The position numbers were made by a program, and so were the translations under genes. Below are positions 7,872 to 15,436 of a DNA stretch of 49,369 nucleotides, in pieces (the first letter of the stretch is position 1; each line of letters begins with the position of its first letter). The stretch lies in NCBI GenBank assembly GCA_024399035.1, contig JAKSID010000019.1, forward strand, positions 1 to 49,369, in the 5' to 3' direction. The notes beneath the pieces were generated by a model that saw only the letters and a list, made by a program, of their open reading frames with translations, did no database searches and had not been told where the DNA came from. Source of the DNA: Fibrobacter sp. (lineage in GTDB: Bacteria; Fibrobacterota; Fibrobacteria; Fibrobacterales; Fibrobacteraceae).

Positions 7872-8724
7872 GGATGTGCACCTTCCAGGTGATCCACTTG
7901 AGCTGTTTGTCGTTGACCATGGCGTAGGGGTCCACCAGGGAGCAAGTTTTGACGCCTGCGAATTCCTGGTCGGAGCCTGCCAACTCGTCGAAGCTCTTTG
8001 CCTTGCCAAAAAGCTGATGGAACAGGGGCTGCCCGAAGGTGATCATGGCCTGAGGCGCTATGAAGGAGAGTTCCTTGGTCAGCATCTTCTTGAGGGCCGT
8101 TTCCAGCAGGGGCGACAGGGGGCGTTCGCCGGACTTGAAGAAGTATGTAACGCCGATACTTTCCTGAGCCACGTTGAGGCTTGCGAACAAACGAACGAGC
8201 ATTTCGCCCACGGGGGACTGGAAGAATGCGGCGGGGTCTGCGCCCGGCTTGACCGCGGGGAGCAGGAACAAGAACTTGGGATGTTCCGGGCCCATGTAGC
8301 GGACGATGTCGGTTTCCTTGGCGTAGAGGGCCTCGGCCTTAATGTTACCGTAGAAGTCCTGGAGAGAGCCCGCGGACTCGTACGCGGAAACAGTGCGCTT
8401 GACGGCACGCGGTGCGGGAGCGGCAGGGCCGCCTGCAGAGGCGCCAAAAATATTCTGGGCGCCGGTGACCGGATTTGCTGTTGCTGCGGGAGCCACGGGG
8501 CGCGGGGCCGGGTTCATAGAAACAGGGCGCGGTGCAGCCGAAGCCAAAGACGCTGACGGCGGGATAGGAGGCGGATTGCGGCCCGGAACTGCGGGACGTG
8601 CGCCAGCCATGGCAGGCTTGCGGGTCAAAGCCCAAGGTTCATCCAGATACAGCTCTGCATCGCCCAGATCCATCTGGCCCATCAAATAATTGCGGAGTTC
8701 GCTAAAATCTACTTCTTCAGACAT
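7846..8724 (-). CDS. Degenerate uracil-DNA glycosylase-like protein
   Basis: A 292-residue protein. The N-terminus is charged, then residues about 40-115 are a Pro/Ala-rich linker. The C-terminal part follows the order of the family 4/5 uracil-DNA glycosylase fold: KFLFLLPAVKPGAD (site of motif GEAPGxxE), SPVGEMLVRLFASL (PFVGRAGELL), GVTYFFKSGERP (VYITNVVKCRPP), APQAMITFGQPLFHQLFG (PKVIVALGxxAxxxLLG), and DPYAMVNDKQLKW at the position of HPAYLLRNP. The catalytic His of that last motif is replaced by Asp, and the N-terminal Fe-S cysteines are absent. The assignment is from pattern comparison only. The gene follows coaBC with 8 bp spacing. Confidence 0.6.
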   Translation of the reverse strand: MSEEVDFSELRNYLMGQMDLGDAELYLDEPWALTRKPAMAGARPAVPGRNPPPIPPSASLASAAPRPVSMNPAPRPVAPAATANPVTGAQNIFGASAGGPAAPAPRAVKRTVSAYESAGSLQDFYGNIKAEALYAKETDIVRYMGPEHPKFLFLLPAVKPGADPAAFFQSPVGEMLVRLFASLNVAQESIGVTYFFKSGERPLSPLLETALKKMLTKELSFIAPQAMITFGQPLFHQLFGKAKSFDELAGSDQEFAGVKTCSLVDPYAMVNDKQLKWITWKVHIPRSTLFAK

Positions 8725-8732
8725 GGGAACCT

Positions 8733-10025
8733 CTACTTTTCACCGCAAAATTTCACAATCGCTTCGGCAAGGGAGACCTTGCTGCCCATTTCCATCTTGG
8801 GAATCGGCTTGCCGTGTTCAATCAAGGCAAAGCGCACGTTGTCGTGACCGAATCCGCTGTCGGCGGCAACAGGCGCATTCAGCAACAAGGCGTCGGCGCC
8901 GGACTTTTCAAACTTCTCTGCTGCGTGCTCTTCGAAATGATCTGTTTCTAGCGCAAAGCCAATGATGGTCTGTTTTGCCAGGCGGCAATCTGCATCGCCA
9001 GATGCGGCGGCGCGACGTGCGGCAGAACAATCACGTAAAATATTCGGATTCGGGACCAGTTCAATGGTCAGCTGGCTACGGCTATCTTTGATCTTTGAAT
9101 CCGCAGGATTTGCCGGGCGGTAATCTGCAACCGCAGCGCAATGAACAAGAACGTCAACATCGGGCTGGCGGGAAAGGACTGCATCGTGCATATCGCAGGC
9201 GCTACGAACTCGGGTAACCTTCACGCCGGCCGGGAACTCCGCTTCCATGGGGCCAGCTACAACTTCCACATCGTAACCGTTGGCAAGGAAAACTGCGGAC
9301 AAGGCAACGGCGGTTTTGCCGCTACTGCGGTTAGAAATGTAACGGACCGGATCGATGGCTTCTTCGGTACGACCTGCGGTAATCAAGACGCGACGACCGT
9401 TCTTTTCAATAACATCTTCGGGAAGGTTCGTCTTCGATTGCTTCGAACTCTGTGAGTTCTCGCAATGACACTTGGGAGCAATTTCTGCAGCAGCTTCCAA
9501 GCATTCTACAATCTGTGCGGGTTCCAAAAGCCTACCCTGCCCCACTTCGCCGCAGGCCAAGAATCCCGCCGGGGATTCCAGCACATGGGTATGTTCAAAA
9601 CCGCGGAGCATTTCAAGATTGCGCTTTACTGCCGGGGAATTATACATGGCTACGTTCATGGCGGGCGCAATAAAGCGTTCGCAGTCGCAGCTCATAAAGC
9701 AAAGGCTTACCGGATCGTCGGCGATTCCAAAAGCAAACTTACCAATCACATTGGCAGTTGCAGGCACCACCAGGTACAGGTCCGCCCATCGCGGAAAATC
9801 AATATGCTGGAAAGGTCTAGCCTCGGGCGCACCGTTCTTCAAATACACCGGGCACTTGCTCAGGCTGGCAAAAGTCAAGGGCGCCACAAACTGGGTTGCA
9901 GCGTCCGTCATACAGACGCGGACCTCAGCCCCCTTCTTCTGCAGCAGTCGCAGAAGTTCGCAGGACTTGTAGGCGGCGATACCGCCAGATACACCCAGGA
10001 GAATTTTCTTTCCAGCTAAATTCAT
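8733..10025 (-). CDS. coaBC: Phosphopantothenoylcysteine decarboxylase / phosphopantothenate-cysteine ligase
   Basis: Bifunctional coenzyme A biosynthesis enzyme, 430 residues. Start chosen at 10025 (MNLAGKKILLGVSGGIAAYK); the longer frame to 10106 would run through the rpsA terminator. The CoaC flavoprotein part has SGGIAAYKSCELL, QHIDFPRWADL with the catalytic His, PAMNVAMYNSP and GFLACGEVGQGRL. The CoaB part has RVLITAGRTEEAIDPVRYISNRSSGK and CAAVADYRP. The linker between them contains residues CHCENSQSSKQSKTN, encoded by a REP-like palindrome. A second apparent insertion, AARRAAASGDADCRLAKQ, precedes IIGFALET. It is likely co-transcribed with the downstream UDG-like gene. Confidence 0.93.
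   Translation of the reverse strand: MNLAGKKILLGVSGGIAAYKSCELLRLLQKKGAEVRVCMTDAATQFVAPLTFASLSKCPVYLKNGAPEARPFQHIDFPRWADLYLVVPATANVIGKFAFGIADDPVSLCFMSCDCERFIAPAMNVAMYNSPAVKRNLEMLRGFEHTHVLESPAGFLACGEVGQGRLLEPAQIVECLEAAAEIAPKCHCENSQSSKQSKTNLPEDVIEKNGRRVLITAGRTEEAIDPVRYISNRSSGKTAVALSAVFLANGYDVEVVAGPMEAEFPAGVKVTRVRSACDMHDAVLSRQPDVDVLVHCAAVADYRPANPADSKIKDSRSQLTIELVPNPNILRDCSAARRAAASGDADCRLAKQTIIGFALETDHFEEHAAEKFEKSGADALLLNAPVAADSGFGHDNVRFALIEHGKPIPKMEMGSKVSLAEAIVKFCGEK
9436..9470. repeat. REP-like element inside coaBC
   Basis: The sequence runs GATTGCTTCGAACTC-TGT-GAGTTCTCGCAATGACA, with GAACTC/GAGTTC arms inside GATTGC...GCAATG. It is in frame within the CoaC-CoaB linker. Related sequence occurs at 15120-15150 and, as the fragment CGAGTTCTCGCAATGACA, at 16839-16856. 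Confidence 0.75.
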
Positions 10026-10082
10026 AGTAACAATGTTAGAAATTTTCAAAAGCCAGTCCAGCAACGCCCGGCCCTGCGCCCC

Positions 10083-10127
10083 ATAAAAAAAGAAACCCCG
10101 CGGCATTCACCACGGGATTCCTTTTTA
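10083..10127 (-). terminator. rpsA terminator
   Basis: On the minus strand, AAAAAGGAATCCCGTGG pairs through a small loop with CCGCGGGGTTTC and is followed by a run of T. It sits downstream of rpsA and upstream of coaBC. Confidence 0.8.
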
Positions 10128-10220
10128 GTGGTTAGTGTTTAGTGATTAGTTGTCAGGATATTGGCAGGAATTTTTACTGCCCTTCCTGTTTACTAACCAC
10201 TAGCCACTGTTCACTAACTA
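10126..10220. repeat. Heptamer-period inverted array A
   Basis: The left arm has four 7-bp units from 10126: TAGTGGT, TAGTGTT, TAGTGAT, TAGTTGT. The right arm (about 10188-10220) has complementary heptamers: TTACTAA, CCACTAG, CCACTGT, TCACTAA. The centre folds further: CAGGA and GGCAG on one side pair with CTGCC and TCCTG on the other. The rpsA stop codon lies within the right arm. Confidence 0.8.
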
Positions 10221-11975
10221 AGCTTCTTCTTCCTTCTTCTTGGAAGCCTTCTTAGCCTTGGGAGCTGCGTCACCAATGGTGGTGCCGTTTTCGCCCGGCT
10301 TGTGAGAGTCCATCCAAGCCTTCAGCTCAGCGGATTCACGGTTCTTGAAGTAGTCAACCACGGAGAGGTAGATCTTACGGTTGTTCTGATCGATTTCGGT
10401 AACAACGGCCGGAACTTCGTCGCCAACCTTGAATGCATCGGCAGGAACCTTGATGTATTCAGCGGTGAGCTTGGAAACGGGGATGAAACCTTCGATGCCT
10501 TCGTTGAGTTCAACGACAACACCGCGATCGAGCATACGAACAATCTTGCCCTTCACTTCTGCATCAACCGGGTAGGTGGAATCGATGGAATCCCACGGGT
10601 CTTCGGCGAGGTGCTTCATGGAGAGGGAAATGCGACGCTTTTCCTTATCGACAGCGAGAACGACGCATTCAACCTTGTCACCCTTCTTGACCATTTCGTT
10701 CGGATGGGTGATCTTCTTGGTCCAGGACATGTCAGAAACGTGGATGAGGCCATCAACACCTTCCTTGATTTCGACGAATGCGCCGAAGGAAGCGATGTTG
10801 CGGATTTCACCAACCACGCGTGCGCCCGGGGGAAGTTCGGTTTCGATGGTATCCCACGGATCGGATTCCAGCTGCTTCATGCCGAGAGAGATACGTTCTG
10901 CATCTTCTTCAACCTTGAGAACGACAGCTTCGACTTCCTGACCAACGGTGAGGATCTTGGACGGGTGCTTAACGTGCTGAGTCCAGGACATTTCAGAAAC
11001 GTGGATGAGGCCTTCAACGCCGGAATCCAGTTCAATGAATGCACCGTAATCGGTGATGGAAACAACCTTACCCTTAACGATAGCGCCTTCGGGGTAACGT
11101 TCAGCGATATCCTTCCAGGGATGCGGCTTAAGCTGCTTCATGCCGAGAGAGATACGTTCCTTCTTGTCGTTGAAGTCGAGCACCATGACTTCCACTTCCT
11201 GGCCGAGCTGGACCATTTCGGTGGGGTGGTTGATGCGCTTGTAGCTCATGTCGGTGATGTGGAGGAGGCCATCTACGCCGCCGAGGTCGATGAAAGCACC
11301 GAAGTCGGTGATGTTCTTGACGATACCCTTGCGAACCTGATTCTTTTCGAGGGTTTCGAGAACGTCGCCACGCTGCTTGTTGCGTTCTTCTTCGAGAACA
11401 ACACGGCGAGAAACGACGATGTTACGACGAGCCTTGTTAACCTTGATAACCTTGAGGTCGAAGTCCTGACCGATGAGGGCATTGATGTCCGGAATCTGGC
11501 GGAGATCGATCTGGGAACCCGGGAGGAATGCATCGATACCGAACAGGTCGACGACCACGCCGCCCTTGATGCGCTTGGTGAGGGTACCCTTGACCACTTC
11601 GTTGTTTTCGAATGCAGCATGGATGCGATCCCATACGCGAACGAAGTCAGCCTTCTGCTTGGAGAGGATGAGACGGCCGTCTTCATCTTCAAGCTTTTCT
11701 ACGAAAACTTCAATTTCAGAACCGATTTCCAGGGAGTCAGAGTCCTTGAATTCACCGCGTTCGATAACGCCTTCGGACTTGTAGTTCACGTCGATGAGAA
11801 CTTCCTGATCGTTGACCTGAGAGATCTTACCGGTAACGAGCTTGCCCTGTTCGAGGCAGTCCATACCAGCGTAGATGTCAGCGTTAGCCTTGCGGAAGTC
11901 AGCAGTGCAAGAAGCCTGTGCAGCAAGGATTTCGTCGAGGTCAGCCTGAGAACCGAATTTGATGTTGTTTGCCAT
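10218..11975 (-). CDS. rpsA: 30S ribosomal protein S1
   Basis: A 585-residue protein with six S1 RNA-binding (OB-fold) repeats, roughly at residues 45-115, 130-195, 215-285, 300-370, 385-455 and 470-540. Repeats 3-5 carry the strongest consensus (FGAFxxL..GVDGLLHxxDMS). The C-terminus is a Lys/Glu/Ala-rich tail. It binds mRNA and the 30S subunit during initiation. No Shine-Dalgarno sequence is visible before the ATG (the leader is AACCGCAACCAAACAAACTA), as is known for rpsA in other bacteria, where S1 regulates its own translation. It is 35 bp downstream of cmk, the same order as in enterobacteria. Confidence 0.96.
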   Translation of the reverse strand: MANNIKFGSQADLDEILAAQASCTADFRKANADIYAGMDCLEQGKLVTGKISQVNDQEVLIDVNYKSEGVIERGEFKDSDSLEIGSEIEVFVEKLEDEDGRLILSKQKADFVRVWDRIHAAFENNEVVKGTLTKRIKGGVVVDLFGIDAFLPGSQIDLRQIPDINALIGQDFDLKVIKVNKARRNIVVSRRVVLEEERNKQRGDVLETLEKNQVRKGIVKNITDFGAFIDLGGVDGLLHITDMSYKRINHPTEMVQLGQEVEVMVLDFNDKKERISLGMKQLKPHPWKDIAERYPEGAIVKGKVVSITDYGAFIELDSGVEGLIHVSEMSWTQHVKHPSKILTVGQEVEAVVLKVEEDAERISLGMKQLESDPWDTIETELPPGARVVGEIRNIASFGAFVEIKEGVDGLIHVSDMSWTKKITHPNEMVKKGDKVECVVLAVDKEKRRISLSMKHLAEDPWDSIDSTYPVDAEVKGKIVRMLDRGVVVELNEGIEGFIPVSKLTAEYIKVPADAFKVGDEVPAVVTEIDQNNRKIYLSVVDYFKNRESAELKAWMDSHKPGENGTTIGDAAPKAKKASKKKEEEA

Positions 11976-12010
11976 ATTAGTTTGTTTGGTTGCGGTTAAA
12001 AAAATTCAAG

Positions 12011-12682
12011 CTACGCCACTACACCTACGTAGTCGAGAATTTTTTGAACCTGTTGTTCAATTGAGGTTTGTGTAGTGTCAATTTCAATAGCGTCGTCGGC
12101 CTTCTTGAGAGGGGCCGTAGCTCTAGAGGAATCCAGACGGTCACGTTCGACCAGGTTCTCCAGAACTTCCTCATAGGTCACCTTTTCTCCGCGTTCAAGG
12201 AGTTCCTTGAGGCGTCGTTCGGCGCGAACCTTCACGTCGGTGACGAGGAAAAACTTGTACTTGGCATTGGGGAAAACCACAGTACCGATGTCGCGGCCAT
12301 CCAGGATGCAACTGGAAACGGCACCGATCTGGCGCTGCTTGTCGGTCATGGCACGGCGGACGGACGGCAGGGCGCAGTAGATGCTCACGTTAGAGGAAAC
12401 GCGCATACCGCGGATGTCGGACTCGTAGGAAACACCGTCGATGAGGATGTGGTTTTGGTCATCAAAGCTAAGCTTGAGATTCTTGAGCAATTCGTCCATG
12501 GCAGGGCCTTCCTCTGCAGGGATACCCTTTTCCAAGGCAGCGAAGGTCACGGCGCGGTACATGGAACCAGTGTCCAGGTAGGTAATGCCCAACTTCTTGG
12601 CAATGATCTTTGCCGTGGTGCTCTTACCGGTGCCGCTGCCGCCATCCAGGGCGATAACGAAGTTTTCGCTAGAATTACTCAT
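12011..12682 (-). CDS. cmk: Cytidylate kinase
   Basis: Phosphorylates CMP and dCMP with ATP. Start chosen at 12682 (MSNSSENFVIALDGGSGTGKST), because the longer frame to 12712 starts inside the upstream terminator. The P-loop GGSGTGKST is at residues about 13-21, followed by YLDTGSMYRAVT, the CMP-binding segment VSIYCALPSVRRAMTDKQRQ, and ILDGRDIGTVVFPNAKYKFFL. The length of 223 residues is normal. It precedes rpsA and is probably co-transcribed with it. Confidence 0.95.
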   Translation of the reverse strand: MSNSSENFVIALDGGSGTGKSTTAKIIAKKLGITYLDTGSMYRAVTFAALEKGIPAEEGPAMDELLKNLKLSFDDQNHILIDGVSYESDIRGMRVSSNVSIYCALPSVRRAMTDKQRQIGAVSSCILDGRDIGTVVFPNAKYKFFLVTDVKVRAERRLKELLERGEKVTYEEVLENLVERDRLDSSRATAPLKKADDAIEIDTTQTSIEQQVQKILDYVGVVA

Positions 12683-12699
12683 AAGTGGGTGCAATAATA

Positions 12700-12733
12700 G
12701 AAAAAACGGCACCCCTTGTAAGGGTACCGTTCT
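12700..12733 (-). terminator. Terminator of the lipoprotein gene
   Basis: On the minus strand, AACGGTACCCTTACAAGGGGTGCCGTT forms a stem and is followed by six T. It separates the lipoprotein gene at 12759 from cmk. Confidence 0.85.
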
Positions 12734-12758
12734 AAAATCACCTTGAAAAAGGACCTAA

Positions 12759-13373
12759 TTAGGGGCTTTCGTAGTCGCCGCTATAGATTTCTTCTTCGGC
12801 CTGTTCAGTATTTTCGTCCTGGAAAGCTTCGGGAGCCTGAAGGTCGCGGGTAGAGCCGTACTTACGCTTTTCTTCGTCTGTCAGCTTGTTGGAGAACACG
12901 ATTTCTTCCTGTTCCTTGCTAGCTGCTTCGGCTTCTTCTTCCATAACCCTCTTGCCTTCTTCGAGACGGCGCTTGATACGTTCGTCTTCCATCTGCTTGA
13001 GGTTGGTACCGACCTTAGCCTGTTCTGCAGACATCTTGGTACGTTCGTTAGCTTCGTCCATAGCCTTCTGGATACCTACCAGACGACCGCGACTATCCAC
13101 TTCGGTAACCTGCTTGCGAAGGATAGAAAGAGGAAGACGGCGGGCAGCCAACATATATTCTTCCTTGAACTCGTAACCGTCGGAAGAAGCAATAGCATCA
13201 GCTTCGCGCGGGGTAACGTATTCCAGGGCTTCCTGCCAGCGAGAGCTCTGTACGCAAGAAGTAAAGCCAGTCAAAGCATTGTCCAGGGCTTCCGGATCAT
13301 CGGACTTGGTACCACCACAGGCGGTAAGAAGAGCCATAGCCACTACGGACAAGCACACCATCAGTTTTTTCAT
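12759..13373 (-). CDS. Small coiled-coil-prone lipoprotein, unknown function
   Basis: A 204-residue protein with the lipoprotein signal MKKLMVCLSVVAMALLTAC-GG (clear LTAC lipobox). GGAGG lies about 8 bases before the ATG. Residues 25-95 look like a compact alpha-helical domain (DNALTGFTSCVQSSRWQEALEYV) resembling short stress or accumulation domains. Residues 95-170 are very rich in Glu, Lys, Arg and Gln, likely a long helix or coiled coil. The C-terminus is acidic. No family was recognised with confidence. Confidence 0.8.
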   Translation of the reverse strand: MKKLMVCLSVVAMALLTACGGTKSDDPEALDNALTGFTSCVQSSRWQEALEYVTPREADAIASSDGYEFKEEYMLAARRLPLSILRKQVTEVDSRGRLVGIQKAMDEANERTKMSAEQAKVGTNLKQMEDERIKRRLEEGKRVMEEEAEAASKEQEEIVFSNKLTDEEKRKYGSTRDLQAPEAFQDENTEQAEEEIYSGDYESP

Positions 13374-13566
13374 AGGATCAGACCTCCGAAAAAAAATAAA
13401 TCCCGCCTAAATATAAACATTTTTTACGAAATTATGCAGATTCTTACATTTTTTTTACGCAACTTGCTGATATTAGCCAAGTTACATGCATTATTTTTCC
13501 CTTAAAAAGGCTCCCTGCGCCCAAAAAACAACGCGCAAGACCTAGATTTACTAAATTGACGAAGCT

Positions 13567-14736
13567 ATGACAGAAAACGCAGATATCTACCGCATCAAGA
13601 AAGACGACCGAGAAATCATCCTTATTGGAACCGCCCACATTTCCCAGGCTTCCAAGGACTTGGTGCGCGAAACCATCGAGGCAGAAAAGCCCGACACCGT
13701 CTGCGTGGAACTGGACGAAGGCCGCCTGGGTTCCATCAAGGACCCGGACCGCTGGAAAAAGACCGATTTGAAGCAGGTCATCAAGAACAAGCAGCTGGGC
13801 ACGTTGATTGCGAACCTTGTGCTGAGTTCTTACCAGAAGCGCATGGGCGCACAGACCGGAGTAAAGCCCGGCTCCGAACTGAAGGAAGCCGTAGACGTGG
13901 CTGAGGCCGCCGGACACGAACTGGTTCTTGCCGACCGCGACATCAAGATTACTCTGAAGCGCACCTGGGCCTGCACTCCCTGGTACCGCAAGTTCAGCCT
14001 TTTGGGCGGGCTCTTCGCAAGCATTTTCGACAAGACCGAAGTCAGCGAAGAAGAACTGGCCAAGATCAAGGAACAGGACGCCCTCAACGGCATGATGCAG
14101 GAATTCGGCAAGTCTTTCCCCGAAGTAAAGCAGGTATTGATTGACGAACGCGACCAGTTCCTGGCCAGCAAGATCAAGAACGCTCCGGGCAAGAAGGTGA
14201 TTGCAGTTGTTGGCGCCGGCCACATGCGCGGCATCGCCAGCATCATCGAAGAAGAAAAGGAACTGCCGTCCGAGGAGTCCATCAGCGTTATCCCCAAGGG
14301 CGCTCCCATCTGGAAGATTATCGGCTGGGCCATTCCTATCGCAATTGTAGCAAGCATTATCGCAGTGGGCATTCACGCTGGCGCCGCCAAGGCCGGACAG
14401 TTGAGCCTGCACTGGGCAATGCTTACAGGTGGCGGCGCCATGCTGGGCACGATCATTGCCGGCGGCCACCCGCTTACCATTCTGGTGGCACTGGTTACCG
14501 CACCGTTTACGGGCCTTACCCCGCTGATCGGCGTCGGGTTCTTTACCGCACTGACGCAGGTGTACATGAGGCCGCCTCGAGTCGCCGAGATGGAAACCTT
14601 GAGCGACGACATCTGGCAGGTGAAGCGCTGGTGGAAAAACCGTGTGACCCGCGTGATCCTTTGCTTCCTTTGCCCCGGCATCCCTGCCATCATCGGCAAG
14701 ATTCTCGCAATCTTCGATATCTATCAAGCTTTATAA
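13567..14736 (+). CDS. TraB-family membrane protein
   Basis: A 389-residue TraB/PrgY-type protein. The N-terminal domain has the family motifs: IILIGTAHISQAS (GxxH near residue 20), VCVELDEGRLGS, and a second conserved block VIAVVGAGHMRGI near residue 215. The C-terminal third has four or more membrane segments (IIGWAIPIAIVASIIAVGI, the Gly-rich AMLTGGGAMLGTIIAGG and LTILVALVTAPFTGLTPLIG stretches, VILCFLCPGIPAIIG). TraB proteins relate to the Tiki/EreA/GumN metalloprotease-like fold; PrgY is implicated in pheromone shutdown. The role here is unknown. Confidence 0.88.
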   Translation: MTENADIYRIKKDDREIILIGTAHISQASKDLVRETIEAEKPDTVCVELDEGRLGSIKDPDRWKKTDLKQVIKNKQLGTLIANLVLSSYQKRMGAQTGVKPGSELKEAVDVAEAAGHELVLADRDIKITLKRTWACTPWYRKFSLLGGLFASIFDKTEVSEEELAKIKEQDALNGMMQEFGKSFPEVKQVLIDERDQFLASKIKNAPGKKVIAVVGAGHMRGIASIIEEEKELPSEESISVIPKGAPIWKIIGWAIPIAIVASIIAVGIHAGAAKAGQLSLHWAMLTGGGAMLGTIIAGGHPLTILVALVTAPFTGLTPLIGVGFFTALTQVYMRPPRVAEMETLSDDIWQVKRWWKNRVTRVILCFLCPGIPAIIGKILAIFDIYQAL

Positions 14737-14834
14737 AGTTCTGCCAAGCCACATAAAGTTGTACAAAGCCGCATAAGGCCACATAAGGCTCCGCAAAGCC
14801 GCGTTTCAGAGATAAATTTCAAGAAACGCACCAT

Positions 14835-14877
14835 TTTACGGGAAAATCAGGTCTATTCCAAAGGCTTTTCCCGTAAA
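14835..14877. promoter_or_regulatory. Dyad 1: TTTACGGGAAAA-N19-TTTTCCCGTAAA
   Basis: Perfect 12-bp inverted repeat with a 19-base centre. Arms are at 14835-14846 and 14866-14877. Its geometry is identical to dyad 2. It may be an operator or a structured RNA element. Confidence 0.65.
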
Positions 14878-15034
14878 TTATTACGTTGTTTGCAACATCT
14901 CCACACAATTCGCCGCCCAAAAGCCACCAAAATTCGAAATTTCGGCACAAACCTAGTGGTTTTCATGGAAAAAACGGCTCAAACCAGGCTAAAGCGCCTT
15001 GTTGGCGCCCACTTTTCGTTATTTTGTATGTAAA

Positions 15035-15077
15035 ATTACGGGAAAACGGGTAATAAAAAAGCTGTTTTTCCCGTAAT
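15035..15077. promoter_or_regulatory. Dyad 2: ATTACGGGAAAA-N19-TTTTCCCGTAAT
   Basis: Perfect 12-bp inverted repeat with a 19-base centre, exactly 200 bp after dyad 1. The outermost base pair changed from T-A to A-T while remaining paired. The flanks also match in inverted form: AATCAGGT follows the left arm of dyad 1 and ACCTGATT follows dyad 2. Confidence 0.65.
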
Positions 15078-15119
15078 TCGACCTGATTTCACAAAATTAT
15101 CCCCCGGAATCGCTCCAAA

Positions 15120-15150
15120 AGTCATTGCGAGGCGTAGCTGAAGCAATCGA
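15120..15150. repeat. REP-like element, second family
   Basis: GTCATTGCGAGGCGTAGCTG followed by AAGCAATC. The TCATTGCGAG and GCAATC ends match the element inside coaBC read on the opposite strand. Confidence 0.65.
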
Positions 15151-15186
15151 AGCGGATTTTTTTGCACTTAGGATTATTTTGCAGGA

Positions 15187-15340
15187 TTTGAGAACATTTA
15201 CTCAAATTTTGAGAACATTTTTATTCTAGCCAAGTCCAAAACCATCCTATTTCACCACCTATTTTCACAAATATTTACATTTTACCCATTGATTTTACCA
15301 AATTTTATGTTTAAATTATGAAAAGAATTTTGAGAACATT
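15187..15340. promoter_or_regulatory. Three direct TTTGAGAACATT repeats
   Basis: Copies are at 15187-15199 and 15208-15220 (13 identical bases, start-to-start 21 bp, two helical turns) and at 15329-15340. Between the first two lies CTCAAA, which pairs with TTTGAG. They end 97 bp before the pectate lyase start and may be activator or repressor sites. Confidence 0.5.
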
Positions 15341-15436
15341 CGTTGTTCAGAAAAATTGAACAAGTGTTTGGGACAGTTCATTTTTCAACGAAACGGCTCA
15401 AATTCTGGTGTATAAACAAAAAAGGGATTTTTGGGT

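Larger units (their letters stand above)
14737..15436. other. 700-bp non-coding region before the pectate lyase
   Basis: No ORF here looks like a gene. After the traB-like stop there are several imperfect repeats of AAAGCCGCATAA between 14745 and 14802, two matched dyads, a REP-like element, and three TTTGAGAACATT repeats, each listed separately. AACGGCTCAAA occurs at about 14973 and again at about 15391. TATAAA at 15411-15416 is a possible -10 element for the pectate lyase, with no convincing -35. Confidence 0.6.
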
